NCBI RefSeq assembly: GCF_010894405.1
Contig: NZ_JAAIYA010000003.1
Span: forward strand, 310,001 to 374,000
Source: Pyxidicoccus caerfyrddinensis
GTDB lineage: Bacteria > Myxococcota > Myxococcia > Myxococcales > Myxococcaceae
Length of the DNA stretch: 64,000 bases
Direction of reading: 5' to 3'
The position numbers and the translations under genes are program-made. Below the pieces are notes generated by a model. It did not search any database. It had not been told where the DNA came from and was given only the letters and a program-made list of their open reading frames with translations. This document shows positions 19,749-30,965 of this stretch, piece by piece. Within the stretch, counting starts at the first letter, position 1. Each line of letters opens with the position of its first letter.

Positions 19749-21038
19749 ATGAACGCAGGACGGATGGCCGTGCTCGTCGTCTTTGGCCTGATGGGGACGG
19801 CGCTGGCGGCGGACTCCTCGCCCGAGTCGGACGAGGACCTGTCGAAGCAGTCCACGGGACTCGTCCAGTCGCGGATGGCCTCGGAGCAGAAGCGGCTGGA
19901 GGAGGCCGAGTCCGAGCTCTCCACGCTTCGTCACGAGCTCCAGAAGGCGCGGGCGCGGCAGGCGGATGTCCAGGCGCAGAAGTTCGACAGCGCGCGGATG
20001 GCGCCCCTGCTCAACCGCTTCCAGAAGGACTTCGCGGCGGTGAACGAGGTGACGACGAGGGGCGCCCTTCCGACGAGGGAGGCCTACTCCCGGCTGGAGC
20101 GGACCGCCACCGAGCTGGCCGACGCCATGGCCTTCGCGCTGGCGGACTTCCTGCCCCGCCCCCCGAGCCAGGAGCAGCGCATTCCGCTCATCGACGACCT
20201 GTATGGCGATATCAAGCGCACGGCGTTGCCGAGCTGGACCGAGCTGCAGGTGCTGCGCTTCCCCCAGACGGGCCGCGACAGCGGGATGACCCCGGACGTA
20301 TTCCAGGAGCAGATGCGGGAGTCGCTCGCGGGCGCCACCGAGCGCGCGAAGACGCTATCGCTCGGTGAGCTGGAGCGGCTGTTCACCCAGGACCAGGATG
20401 CGGTGGCGAAGACGTGGCAGGGCATCATCGACCGCGCGCAGGCCACCAGCGACCTGCACAACAGGCAGGTGAAGGACTCGCAGGCCGCCATCGACAAGCT
20501 GAGTGTGGAGCTGGACGCGCGTCAGGTGCAGAAGTTCGAGACGGACGGGCGGCTCACCTGGGCCATCATCATCATGGTCGTGGTGCTGCTGCTGCTCTAC
20601 CTCGCCACGCTCCTGTTCAAGCCCGAGGTGCAGCAGACCATCTTCCACCAGCGCATCCTCGTCGAGATGATTGGCATGGCCTTCCTGCTGCTGACCATCA
20701 TCATCCTCGGCACGGGAGAGAAGATTGACCGCGCGGTGCTCGGCACGCTGCTGGGCACGGTGGGCGGCTACATCTTCGGCCAGCAGCAGGCGCGTCGAAG
20801 TGCTCCGGAGCCCCAGCCGGCCGCGCAGCCCGCCGCGACGGCGGTGCCCTCGCAGCCGGTGGCGGCCGCCCCCGTGTATGCGCAGCCCGTGGCAATGGCC
20901 CCGGCTGCACCCGTGAGCATCGTGCCTGCCCAGGCCACCGCGCTGTTGCAGCAGGCCGCGCAGACGGCAAGCCCGCCCGCCCCCGCGCCAGAGCCTGCTT
21001 CAGAGCCGGCGCCCGCCGCGAGCGAGAAGCGCGCCTGA
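19749..21038 (+). CDS. Coiled-coil membrane protein of unknown function
   Basis: About 429 aa from ATG 19749. It has a signal peptide (MAVLVVFGLMGTALAAD), a periplasmic coiled coil (about residues 35-90, rich in Glu, Arg and Gln), a helical middle region, three hydrophobic segments (AIIIMVVVLLLLYLATLLF, IGMAFLLLTIIILG and GTLLGTVGGYIFGQQQ) and a low-complexity tail rich in Pro, Ala and Gln. I do not recognise a family. It starts 114 bases after the toxin operon on the same strand, but the signal peptide and composition suggest an unrelated envelope role. Confidence 0.75.
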   Translation: MNAGRMAVLVVFGLMGTALAADSSPESDEDLSKQSTGLVQSRMASEQKRLEEAESELSTLRHELQKARARQADVQAQKFDSARMAPLLNRFQKDFAAVNEVTTRGALPTREAYSRLERTATELADAMAFALADFLPRPPSQEQRIPLIDDLYGDIKRTALPSWTELQVLRFPQTGRDSGMTPDVFQEQMRESLAGATERAKTLSLGELERLFTQDQDAVAKTWQGIIDRAQATSDLHNRQVKDSQAAIDKLSVELDARQVQKFETDGRLTWAIIIMVVVLLLLYLATLLFKPEVQQTIFHQRILVEMIGMAFLLLTIIILGTGEKIDRAVLGTLLGTVGGYIFGQQQARRSAPEPQPAAQPAATAVPSQPVAAAPVYAQPVAMAPAAPVSIVPAQATALLQQAAQTASPPAPAPEPASEPAPAASEKRA

Positions 21039-21109
21039 CCCAGCCCCCCGCGAGCCGCGCGGTGTACTTGCTCACTCAGGAGCGGTCAACGGGCCCTGAG
21101 AAACGTCAC

Positions 21110-21149
21110 GGGCCGCCCGCGGACCGTGGTGCAGGTCCGGGAGCGGCCC
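21110..21149. terminator. Hairpin between convergent genes
   Basis: GGGCCGCCCGCGGACC (21110-21125) and the right arm 21134-21149 pair at 14 of 16 positions around an 8-base loop. It lies in the 136-base gap between the ends of the converging genes at 21038 and 21175, so it probably serves both. There is no T-run. Confidence 0.6.
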
Positions 21150-21174
21150 AGGGGACTTCGGCGTGTCGGAAGGC

Positions 21175-21705
21175 TCAGGCCGTCTGCGCGGCGGGGGCCT
21201 CGTCGGGCGGCGCGTCGTAGGCGGGGGTGAGGTCCACCACGTCGACGGTGACCAGGTGGTAGACGATGCAGTTGCTCATCCAGAAGAAGATGGCGCACCA
21301 GTGCACGTAGATGAGCGGCGAGCCGGGCCACACCTGGAGCGGGTGGCCGAAGACGTTGGCCGCCACGTACCCGCCGAACCACTCACCGGCCCACGTGAAG
21401 ACGGTGGCGATGGCGATGCGCGTCCACACCTTCACGCGGCGCGGGTAGAACCAGAAGAAGTGCAGGCTCCACAGCATGGCCACGCAGCCAGCCCAGAGGA
21501 TGAGGCTCCCGAAGGAGAACCAGTGGTAGGGCGACTCGGGAAACACCCAGCCCCAGTCCCCGTTGACCTGCCGCCACGCCATGTTCTGCGCCAGCTCCAT
21601 GAACCAGAAGAGGGGAGCGATGTAGAGGACCTGGGTCATCAGGATGCGCAGCCAGGTCGCGACCCTCTTCCAGAAGAACCCCATGGGCAAGGCGAGCGAG
21701 ATCAT
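21175..21705 (-). CDS. Small polytopic membrane protein of unknown function
   Basis: 176 aa from ATG 21705, which has AGGGGA seven bases upstream. The frame is open further, to 22002, but that part is low quality and runs into a decayed gene. About four TM helices: ILMTQVLYIAPLFWFMEL, FGSLILWAGCVAMLWSLHFFWF, IAIATVFTWAGEWFGGYVAA and HWCAIFFWMSNCIVYHLVTV. It is rich in Trp and Phe. No family recognised. It stands alone on the minus strand. Confidence 0.7.
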   Translation of the reverse strand: MISLALPMGFFWKRVATWLRILMTQVLYIAPLFWFMELAQNMAWRQVNGDWGWVFPESPYHWFSFGSLILWAGCVAMLWSLHFFWFYPRRVKVWTRIAIATVFTWAGEWFGGYVAANVFGHPLQVWPGSPLIYVHWCAIFFWMSNCIVYHLVTVDVVDLTPAYDAPPDEAPAAQTA

Positions 21706-21931
21706 GCGTTCCCCTCCGGCCGCGGCGTGGTGTGGACGGACGCCGCGCAGAAGTAAGAACGGAGTAAGTCTCATTTCTTGGCAATTTCCGACGCCAAGGG
21801 ATTGCGAATGGGCGCCAGAAATCCGCTCTCGCCTGAACAGTGATTCAGGTTCTACGCACCGCGCCGTGAAACAAACCCGAGGAGTCCCGGAGGGTTGTCC
21901 CGACTCGTGACGTAAGCGGTGCCCCAAAATG

Positions 21932-21966
21932 CCGGTAGCCCGAGGCACTGTGCCTCGAGCTACCGG
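21932..21966. repeat. Long inverted repeat (hairpin)
   Basis: Two 16-base arms (21932-21947 and 21951-21966) match at 15 of 16 positions with only three bases between them. The arms read CCGGTAGC-c-CGAGGCA and its complement. It overlaps the end of a decayed gene. It could be a terminator without T-run or a REP-type palindrome. Confidence 0.55.
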
Positions 21967-22266
21967 GTGTGCGGGTCGCCATGGTGCGAACGGCCCGCAC
22001 AAAAATCTTGGGGCTGATGGCTGGTCGGGTCGTCCGGCCAGGTGCCCGGGTCGAGCTCGTCCCGGTCCAGATCGCGGTCGATGCCGATGCGAACCTCGGA
22101 GCCTTTGGGCACCACCGTGCAGGTCAGCTCATTGCCCGTGCGTCCAGGGTCTGCGGAAGCGAAGCCTCACCGTCTCTGAGACCCGGTCTGACCGAAACTG
22201 GCCACTTCCGATCACCGTCACATGGGTGAAGCCATCCGCGGAGACGCACGACGCGCATGAGACGCT
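21960..22266 (-). pseudogene. Decayed C-terminal fragment of a beta-propeller/di-haem protein paralogue
   Basis: On the minus strand, 22140 down to 21960 translates to a tail containing GNELTCTVVP and VRIGIDRDLDRDELD. It aligns with the C-terminus of the protein encoded at 26098-28890 (GVMTYTCVPP and PRIGLDRDLDGHLDGDE). Upstream, in another frame, VIGSGQFRSDR and VSETVRL align with SGSGKFKGDR and VSDSDLRL of the same protein. The match is therefore split by at least one frameshift, there is no start, and nothing of the large N-terminal part remains. It is a relict of a duplication or of a replaced gene. Confidence 0.55.
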
Positions 22267-22494
22267 CCCTCCCTGTGACGCCGGGCGCGCTCCTACCCCG
22301 TACCGACAGCGCGACCGGCTTCTCTTAAAATACTGGATAATCCATTAATCAAGGACCTTGAACACGAGTCCCCGGCCACGGTTGCGGGGGAGGGGGGCGA
22401 AAAAAAGCGCTCGGGGTCGGCGCTGCCCCGCGTCGGGGGCCAGGCCCTGGGTAGCCGTTGGCCCCGGGGCCGGAAGCACTCCAGAATCCGCGCC
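22267..22494. other. Intergenic region upstream of the GH15-like gene, with an AT-rich block
   Basis: No credible gene. Positions 22325-22351 are unusually AT-rich for this window (TTAAAATACTGGATAATCC and following bases) and are probably the promoter area of the glycosidase gene. I cannot fix -35 and -10 elements with normal spacing. Confidence 0.35.
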
Positions 22495-25047
22495 ATGCAA
22501 CCCGTTCCAAGCCCGTACCGCCTCGCGGTGCCCCTCGTCCTCACCCTCCTCTGTGCCGTGGCGCCGAACGCCCGCGCCGAGGTCGCCGTCCAGCGCACCT
22601 TCCTGCGCCTGCCGTCGTCCAACGGCCACGGCGCCGTGATGCTGGACCTGGAGCAGAAGAAGGTGACGCACTTCCGCGAGCACCTCTTCGCCACCGAGGA
22701 GCCCATCATCGACGCGATGGGCGCGGACGTCTTCGAGAAGGGCCAGCCGAAGGTGGTGCACTCGCGCGACGTGCTCTTCGACGCGTTCTTCGGGCTGCGC
22801 TCGGGCGGCACGCAGCGCTGGCTGAGCACGCAGGACGCCAACCTGGAAGCCAGCGGCTACGCGCCCTGGGCGCCGGGGAAGACGGCGGGCACGGGGGTGA
22901 CCATGCTGGTGCAGAAGGTGGGCACGCTGGAGGCGACGACGTACGTCTTCGCGCCCCAGGGCCTGCCGCACGCGGCCTTCGTCATGGCGCTGCGGGTGCG
23001 CAACACGGGCACGGCGGCGGTGACGGGGGTGAGCGCCTTCTCGCTCCACAACTTCCACCTGGGCTTCGGCCGGCCGGGCGTGATGTCCGAGACGGACGAG
23101 AATGGCGAGACGGTGGAGCTCACCGGCGACGTCTTCTCGGAGAAGGGCTTCGCGGGCGTGCTGGCGGCGCGGCCTCTGGGGACGGTGGCGAAGAAGGCGG
23201 CCTGGCTGGCGAGCGCCACGGGCTCGCAGAACGGCTTCAACGTGGTGAACGGCGGCGGCTCGCAGGACCTGCAGGACTTCACGGCGCAGCCGTCCGCGGG
23301 CACGGGCTGGGCCACGGCGTACCAGTTCAACCTCGGTGACATCGCGGCGGGCGCGGAGAAGTGGGCGGGCGTGGCCTTCGCGCACCACGCGAATCCGGAG
23401 TCCGGGGCGGTGGCGGGGAAGTGGCTGACGGACTACGCGGGCGCCTCCGACGCGAAGGCGCTGGTGGAGGCGGAGCTTGCGCGCTGGGAGGGAATCCAGC
23501 GCGAGCTCGTGAAGGTGCCCGCGGGCGTGTCGGAGGACGAGGAGTCGCTGGTGCGCCAGTCGGCGGTGGTGCTGGCGATGGCACAGGTCCGCGAGACCGA
23601 TGCGTACCTGCGCGAGTGGCTGACGAAGGACGGCGAGGTGCGCCGCACGCGCTTCAAGGACGTCGAAGGCAAGCCGGCGGTGCTGCCGGTCCGGGTGCAG
23701 CACGCGGGCCAGGGCGCGGTGCTGGCCAGCCTTCCGCCGGGACAGTGGACGTATGCGTGGATTCGGGACGGCGCCTACGCGGCGGCGGCGATGTCGACGC
23801 TGGGGATGACCAACGGCGCTCGCGCGGCGCTGGCGTACTACCTCCAGGCGGACAGCGGCCGGTTCCGCGACTGGCGCGAGCTGCAGTCGTACAACATGCC
23901 GCCGTACATCATCACGCTGACGCGCTACCACGGCTTCGGCGTGGAGGAGACGGACTTCAACGAGTCCGGCCCCAACCTGGAGTTCGACGGCTTCGGCCTC
24001 TTCCTCTGGTCGCTGCGGCACTACGAGCAGGTGACGGGGGAGCTGTCGCTGGTGGACGAGCACTGGGACACGGTGTCCACGAAGGTGGCGGACGCGCTGG
24101 TGGCGCTCATCGACCCGGAGACGGGGCTCATCCGTCCGGACTCGTCCATCTGGGAGACGCACTGGAACGGGCGGCAGCGCGCGTGGGCGTACACCAGCAT
24201 CACCGCGGCGCGCGGCCTGTGTGACGCGGCGGTGCTGGCCGAGCGCAAGGGCGACGCGGACCGGGCGCTGCGCTACCGCAACGCGGGCAATGGCATCCGT
24301 CGCGCGCTGGCGGAGAAGCTGACGGACGCCAACTTCGCGCTGGGCTCGAACCTGGAGGAATTGAAGACGGGCCGGGGCTACTGGGACGCGGCGGTGTTCG
24401 ACGCGTTCGCCTTCGGCCTGTTCGACCCGAAGGGGAAGATTGCGACGGCCACGATGCGCGGGCTGGACTTGCGCCTGTCCTCACCGGCGGGCGCGGGCTG
24501 GCAGCGCAACGATGACCGGTATGACCACTCGGGCGGCGCGGACGTGAGCCCGTGGGGCAGCGAGTACGACAGCGCGGAGTGGGTCATCGTCAGCCTGCGC
24601 GGCGCGGTGGCCAAGCGTCTGGCCGGGGACACGGCGCGGGCGGACCGCGTGCTGAACTGGGTGAAGGACCAGTCGCTGAAGAACTACCTCGCGGTGGCGG
24701 AGACGTACGACGAGAGCAACGGCAGGTACAAGTTCAACGCCCCCATGGTCGGCTTCGGCGCGGGCGCCTACGTGCTGGCCCTGGCGCAGCGCGCGGCCGC
24801 GACGGAGGACCCGGCGTGCGGCGCGTACTTCGACGAGAGCACGCTGACGAAGGAGCCGGACGCGGGCACGCCGGACGCGGGCACGCAGGTGCCGGATGCG
24901 GGGACGCAGCCGCCGGACGCGGGCACGTCGACCGACGGTGACGTGGGCGGCGGAGGCTGCAACGCAACGGGCCCTGGCGCCCTGGCGATGTGGCTGGTGG
25001 TGGCGCTCGCGGGCGCCGTCCTGGCCCTGCGCCGCCGCGGAGCCTGA
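22495..25047 (+). CDS. Secreted GH15-like glucoamylase/glucodextranase with MYXO-CTERM-like anchor
   Basis: 850 aa. Signal peptide at residues 1-29 (LAVPLVLTLLCAVAPNARA), a beta-sandwich N-terminal domain, then the (alpha/alpha)6 catalytic domain of GH15: GQWTYAWIRDGAY, the SSIWETHW motif holding the likely acid Glu, and a later AVAETYDESNG motif holding the likely base Glu. These enzymes release glucose from alpha-glucans or dextrans. After the catalytic domain comes a Pro-Asp-Ala-Gly-Thr repeat linker and a C-terminal GGGGCN, hydrophobic helix and RRR. That is the MYXO-CTERM type of sorting signal, so the enzyme is probably lipid-anchored on the cell surface. A strong hairpin follows. Confidence 0.85.
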   Translation: MQPVPSPYRLAVPLVLTLLCAVAPNARAEVAVQRTFLRLPSSNGHGAVMLDLEQKKVTHFREHLFATEEPIIDAMGADVFEKGQPKVVHSRDVLFDAFFGLRSGGTQRWLSTQDANLEASGYAPWAPGKTAGTGVTMLVQKVGTLEATTYVFAPQGLPHAAFVMALRVRNTGTAAVTGVSAFSLHNFHLGFGRPGVMSETDENGETVELTGDVFSEKGFAGVLAARPLGTVAKKAAWLASATGSQNGFNVVNGGGSQDLQDFTAQPSAGTGWATAYQFNLGDIAAGAEKWAGVAFAHHANPESGAVAGKWLTDYAGASDAKALVEAELARWEGIQRELVKVPAGVSEDEESLVRQSAVVLAMAQVRETDAYLREWLTKDGEVRRTRFKDVEGKPAVLPVRVQHAGQGAVLASLPPGQWTYAWIRDGAYAAAAMSTLGMTNGARAALAYYLQADSGRFRDWRELQSYNMPPYIITLTRYHGFGVEETDFNESGPNLEFDGFGLFLWSLRHYEQVTGELSLVDEHWDTVSTKVADALVALIDPETGLIRPDSSIWETHWNGRQRAWAYTSITAARGLCDAAVLAERKGDADRALRYRNAGNGIRRALAEKLTDANFALGSNLEELKTGRGYWDAAVFDAFAFGLFDPKGKIATATMRGLDLRLSSPAGAGWQRNDDRYDHSGGADVSPWGSEYDSAEWVIVSLRGAVAKRLAGDTARADRVLNWVKDQSLKNYLAVAETYDESNGRYKFNAPMVGFGAGAYVLALAQRAAATEDPACGAYFDESTLTKEPDAGTPDAGTQVPDAGTQPPDAGTSTDGDVGGGGCNATGPGALAMWLVVALAGAVLALRRRGA

Positions 25048-25064
25048 GCACCCCTGTGAAACAA

Positions 25065-25096
25065 GGGCCCGCGCCGGAGACACCGGGCGCGGGCCC
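25065..25096. terminator. Strong GC hairpin, bidirectional terminator
   Basis: GGGCCCGCGCC (25065-25075) pairs perfectly with GGCGCGGGCCC (25086-25096) around a ten-base loop. It fills the 57-base gap between the converging glycosidase and hydrolase genes, so it can end both transcripts. Confidence 0.75.
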
Positions 25097-25104
25097 ACGA
25101 ATCG

Positions 25105-25974
25105 TCAGTGCGCCCGGGGCTCCGTCGTCGGGGACGGCGCCGCCCCCATGAACGCCGCATCCCCCATCGCCGAGGGCGACAGCCCGTGGCTGGACAGCCA
25201 CTCGAGCGCCGTCTCGGCGACCTCCTTCCATCCGCGGTCGATGACCAGCGAGTGTCCCCTGTCAGGGAACACCTTGTAGTCATTCACGGTGGGCGCCTTG
25301 CGATACAGGTTGTGCGCCGCGCGGCTGATGACCTCCGGCACGGTGCCATCCTTCCCGCCGCCGATGATGAGCAGGGGGCCGCGCTTCGCGTGGAGGTCCA
25401 CCCGGGCCGCCGTCCCGGGGTTCAGGTTGGCCAGCGCCGCCTCGAACAGGGGGCGGGCGGGCGAAGGAATCATGTACTTCGCGTGCAGCGCGTCGGACTC
25501 CTCTCGCGTGACGGTGCTCGCGAAGCCCCGGTGGAACTGGTCCGGCGTCAGGGCCACGGCGCGCTTGTAGTTGAGCGGGTTGCCAAGCACCGGCAGCGCG
25601 TTGCGGAGCTGGACGAGGGGCAGCGGGAGCACGCCGCGTATCTGCGCCGGGTCGATGGCCACGGCCGCCGCCGCGACTCCCATGCCGAGCAGCTTCTGGA
25701 CAATCAGGCCACCGAACGAGTGGCCAATCACAATCGGCTTCGCGCCGAGCGAGCGGATGACTCGCTCGTAGTGCTCGGTCACCTCGGCGATGCCCTTGTT
25801 GGCGACGAGCTCCGGATGAGCCATCGCCTCCGCCGCGGTACCCGGCTCCCCGGGCCATCCCGGGTTCAGGGTCTCGTAGCCGACCGCGCGGAACAGCTCC
25901 ATCCAGGGCTTCCAGCTGTCGGCATGCATCCAGAGTCCGTGGACGAAGACAACGGTGGGGCGCGTCGCTGCCAT
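25105..25974 (-). CDS. Alpha/beta-hydrolase
   Basis: About 289 aa, cytoplasmic. Oxyanion region VFVHGLWMH, nucleophile elbow GHSFGG (Ser about 86), acid in GGGKDGTVPE and catalytic His in DRGHSLVID, so the triad is complete. It looks like a lipase/esterase or a non-haem haloperoxidase-like hydrolase; the substrate cannot be read. ATG 25974 has AAGGA nine bases upstream and is preferred to ATG 25983, which abuts it. The gene is single and converges on the glycosidase. Confidence 0.85.
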   Translation of the reverse strand: MAATRPTVVFVHGLWMHADSWKPWMELFRAVGYETLNPGWPGEPGTAAEAMAHPELVANKGIAEVTEHYERVIRSLGAKPIVIGHSFGGLIVQKLLGMGVAAAAVAIDPAQIRGVLPLPLVQLRNALPVLGNPLNYKRAVALTPDQFHRGFASTVTREESDALHAKYMIPSPARPLFEAALANLNPGTAARVDLHAKRGPLLIIGGGKDGTVPEVISRAAHNLYRKAPTVNDYKVFPDRGHSLVIDRGWKEVAETALEWLSSHGLSPSAMGDAAFMGAAPSPTTEPRAH

Positions 25975-26097
25975 GAGGTCCATCCTTGTGATTGCCGGGC
26001 CCGGGGGGACATCCGGGCCCGGCGGGAAGATGCTACCGACTCAGTGACAGGGCATTGTAACCGCCCGGTGAAGCACGCGAGCCGTGGCCCGTCCGCC

Positions 26098-28890
<2,793 letters not shown>

Positions 28891-29031
28891 GATTCCCCCT
28901 GAGGTGTCTGCCCCCGTACTCGTGAATGGGCGCGAGGATAGGGGGCTGTGGGGAATCAAACGCCCGTGCGGCGGTCGCTGTAAATGGGCGATAGCCAACA
29001 GTGAAGTGCCAAGGACGCATACACTTTGCAT

Positions 29032-30078
29032 ATGACACGCAGTATCAACTGGCGATGGTGGTTGGCCGCGTTCGCCTATTGGGCCCTCTCGGGTCTGGCG
29101 GCCGCGAGCGAAGCCCACGACGTGGGAGGTGCCACCTGGGAGCACGCGCTGCTCACCTGGGGAAGCTCCAACGTCCTGTGGACGCCCATTACAATTGCCA
29201 TCCTATGGTTCGGGCTGCGCTTCCCGCTGGAGCGGCGGCACCTGACCTCACGCGTCACGCTCCACGTGGCCGGTGCGCTCGCGGTGTCGCTGTTCCGCGC
29301 GACGGTCATCTTCCTGACGGAGCCGTGGGTCGGCTGGTACAGCCAGCCTCCCGCCTTCCTCGACGTGCTCGCGCACGCGCTGCTCTACAACCCGTTCATC
29401 TACCTCACGATTCTCGGGGTGGCGCACGCCGTCTACTACGCCGACCAGGTCCGGCTGCGGGACACCCAGCTCGCCCGCGCGCAGCTGCACGTGCTCAAGG
29501 CACAGCTCCATCCGCACTTCCTCTTCAACGCGCTCAACTCCATCTCTGCCATGGTGCATCGGGACCCGCGCGGCAGTGAGCGGATGATTGCGCGGCTGAG
29601 CGCGCTGCTGCGTGGAACGCTCGACGCGGCCACCCGGGAGGAGGTCACCCTCCAGGACGAGCTGCGCACCCTGCAGCTCTACCTGGACATCCAGGGGGTG
29701 CGCTTCGCCGACCGGCTGACGGTGACGCAGGACATCGCGCCGGAGACGCTCGCCGCGCACGTCCCCCATCTCGTCCTCCAGCCCCTGGTGGAGAACGCCA
29801 TCCAGCACGGCATCGCCCCGCGCTCCGCGCCAGGCACGGTGACGGTGGCCGCGCGCCGCGAGGGCCCCGCGCTCCTGCTGGAGGTGCGGGACGATGGCGT
29901 GGGCCTGAACGCCGCGCCCGCGCCCACGCACGCGAGCAGCGGGAAGGGGCTGTGGATTACCCGCGAGCGGCTGCAGCAGCTCTACGGCACGGACCATCGG
30001 CTGGAGTTGCGGGACGCGGCCGGCGGGGGCGCTTCGGTGACGCTCGCCATCCCCTTCCGCACGGTGCCGTCCACATGA
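29032..30078 (+). CDS. LytS-family sensor histidine kinase
   Basis: 348 aa. Four TM helices in the first 140 residues (for example WWLAAFAYWALSGLA and VTLHVAGALAVSLFRATVIFL), then the His_kinase domain with the phosphorylated His in QLHPHFLFNALNS and a HATPase with N-box LQPLVENAIQHG and G1 VRDDGVGL. The ATG at 29032 is favoured over TTG 29026, which is six bases upstream. Its stop overlaps the regulator start (ATGA at 30075), so the two form a cognate pair. The membrane part has no large periplasmic domain. Confidence 0.9.
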   Translation: MTRSINWRWWLAAFAYWALSGLAAASEAHDVGGATWEHALLTWGSSNVLWTPITIAILWFGLRFPLERRHLTSRVTLHVAGALAVSLFRATVIFLTEPWVGWYSQPPAFLDVLAHALLYNPFIYLTILGVAHAVYYADQVRLRDTQLARAQLHVLKAQLHPHFLFNALNSISAMVHRDPRGSERMIARLSALLRGTLDAATREEVTLQDELRTLQLYLDIQGVRFADRLTVTQDIAPETLAAHVPHLVLQPLVENAIQHGIAPRSAPGTVTVAARREGPALLLEVRDDGVGLNAAPAPTHASSGKGLWITRERLQQLYGTDHRLELRDAAGGGASVTLAIPFRTVPST

Positions 30079-30848
30079 CGCCGCGGACGCGGGTGTTGAT
30101 TGTCGACGACGAGCCGCTCGCCCGCGAGCGCCTCAAGGACCTCCTGTCGGAAGAAGCCGACATGGAAGTCATTGGCGAGTGCAGGGACGGCCGCGAGGCC
30201 ATCGCGTCCATCGAGGCGGTGCGTCCGGACCTCGTCTTCCTGGACGTGCAGATGCCAGCGCCCGACGGCTTCGGCGTCCTCCGCGCGGTGGCGCCCGAGA
30301 AGCGGCCCACCGTCGTCTTCGTCACGGCCCACCGCGACTTCGCGGTGCAGGCGTTCGAGGCCAACGCGCTCGACTACCTGCTCAAGCCGTTCGACCAGGA
30401 GCGCTTCCGCATGAGCCTCGCCCGCGCGCGCGAGCGGCGGCGCTCCCCGGCCACGGACCTGTTGGAGCGGCTCGAGTCGCTCTCGCTCCCCCGGCCCCCG
30501 GCGCAGGAGCGGTATGCGACGCGGCTCATCACCAAGGTGGGCTGGCGCATGCGCTTCCTGCGCGTCGAGGACATCGACTACCTGGAGGCGGAGGGGAACT
30601 ACGTCTCCGTGCACCTGGGGAAGCAGTCGTACCTCGCACGGGAGACGATGAGCGCGCTGGAGGAGAAGCTGGACCCCGCGAAGTTCATGCGGGTCCACCG
30701 CTCGCTCATCGTGCGGCTGGACCGCATCGAGGAGGTGGAGCCGCTGCCCCCGGGCGAGTACGTGCTGCTCCTTCGTGACGGCACGAAGCTGACCACGGGC
30801 CGGAGCTACCGGGCGCGGCTGCAACAGGTGCTCGATCTGTCCTCGTGA
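30075..30848 (+). CDS. LytTR-family response regulator
   Basis: 257 aa. Receiver domain (LIVDDEPLARERL, Asp in LVFLDVQMP, Thr in VFVTAH, Lys in YLLKPFD) followed by a LytTR DNA-binding domain (about residues 155-255) containing DIDYLEAEGNYVSVH, the helix RETMSALEEKL and FMRVHRSLIVRLDRI. It is coupled to the LytS-type kinase by a four-base overlap. A perfect LytTR-type direct repeat begins 25 bases after its stop codon, ahead of the next gene, which is its probable target. Confidence 0.92.
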   Translation: MTPRTRVLIVDDEPLARERLKDLLSEEADMEVIGECRDGREAIASIEAVRPDLVFLDVQMPAPDGFGVLRAVAPEKRPTVVFVTAHRDFAVQAFEANALDYLLKPFDQERFRMSLARARERRRSPATDLLERLESLSLPRPPAQERYATRLITKVGWRMRFLRVEDIDYLEAEGNYVSVHLGKQSYLARETMSALEEKLDPAKFMRVHRSLIVRLDRIEEVEPLPPGEYVLLLRDGTKLTTGRSYRARLQQVLDLSS

Positions 30849-30872
30849 AGCGGGGCCGCATGCGCGGCTCCA

Positions 30873-30902
30873 CCGTTCGTCCCAGGGCCTCCACCGTTCG
30901 TC
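30873..30902 (+). promoter_or_regulatory. LytTR regulator binding site (two direct repeats)
   Basis: ACCGTTCGT occurs at 30873-30881 and again at 30894-30902, a 12-base gap and 21-base period (two helical turns). Both copies fit the published LytTR/AlgR-type consensus [TA][AC][CA]GTTN[AG][TG] at every position, with the 12-13 base gap reported for it. The site lies between the LytTR regulator gene and the lipoprotein gene at 30966. Confidence 0.75.
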
Positions 30903-30965
30903 ACATCGGCGTCGACCCTCGTGCGAGGCGGGGCGACTGTCTCCAGACAACAAAGGAGACGTCGC

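Noticed and set aside
28976..29010. TGGCAC on the minus strand upstream of the di-haem gene as a sigma-54 promoter
   Set aside because: The GC of the -12 element is not at the required distance; the spacing is at least one base too long.
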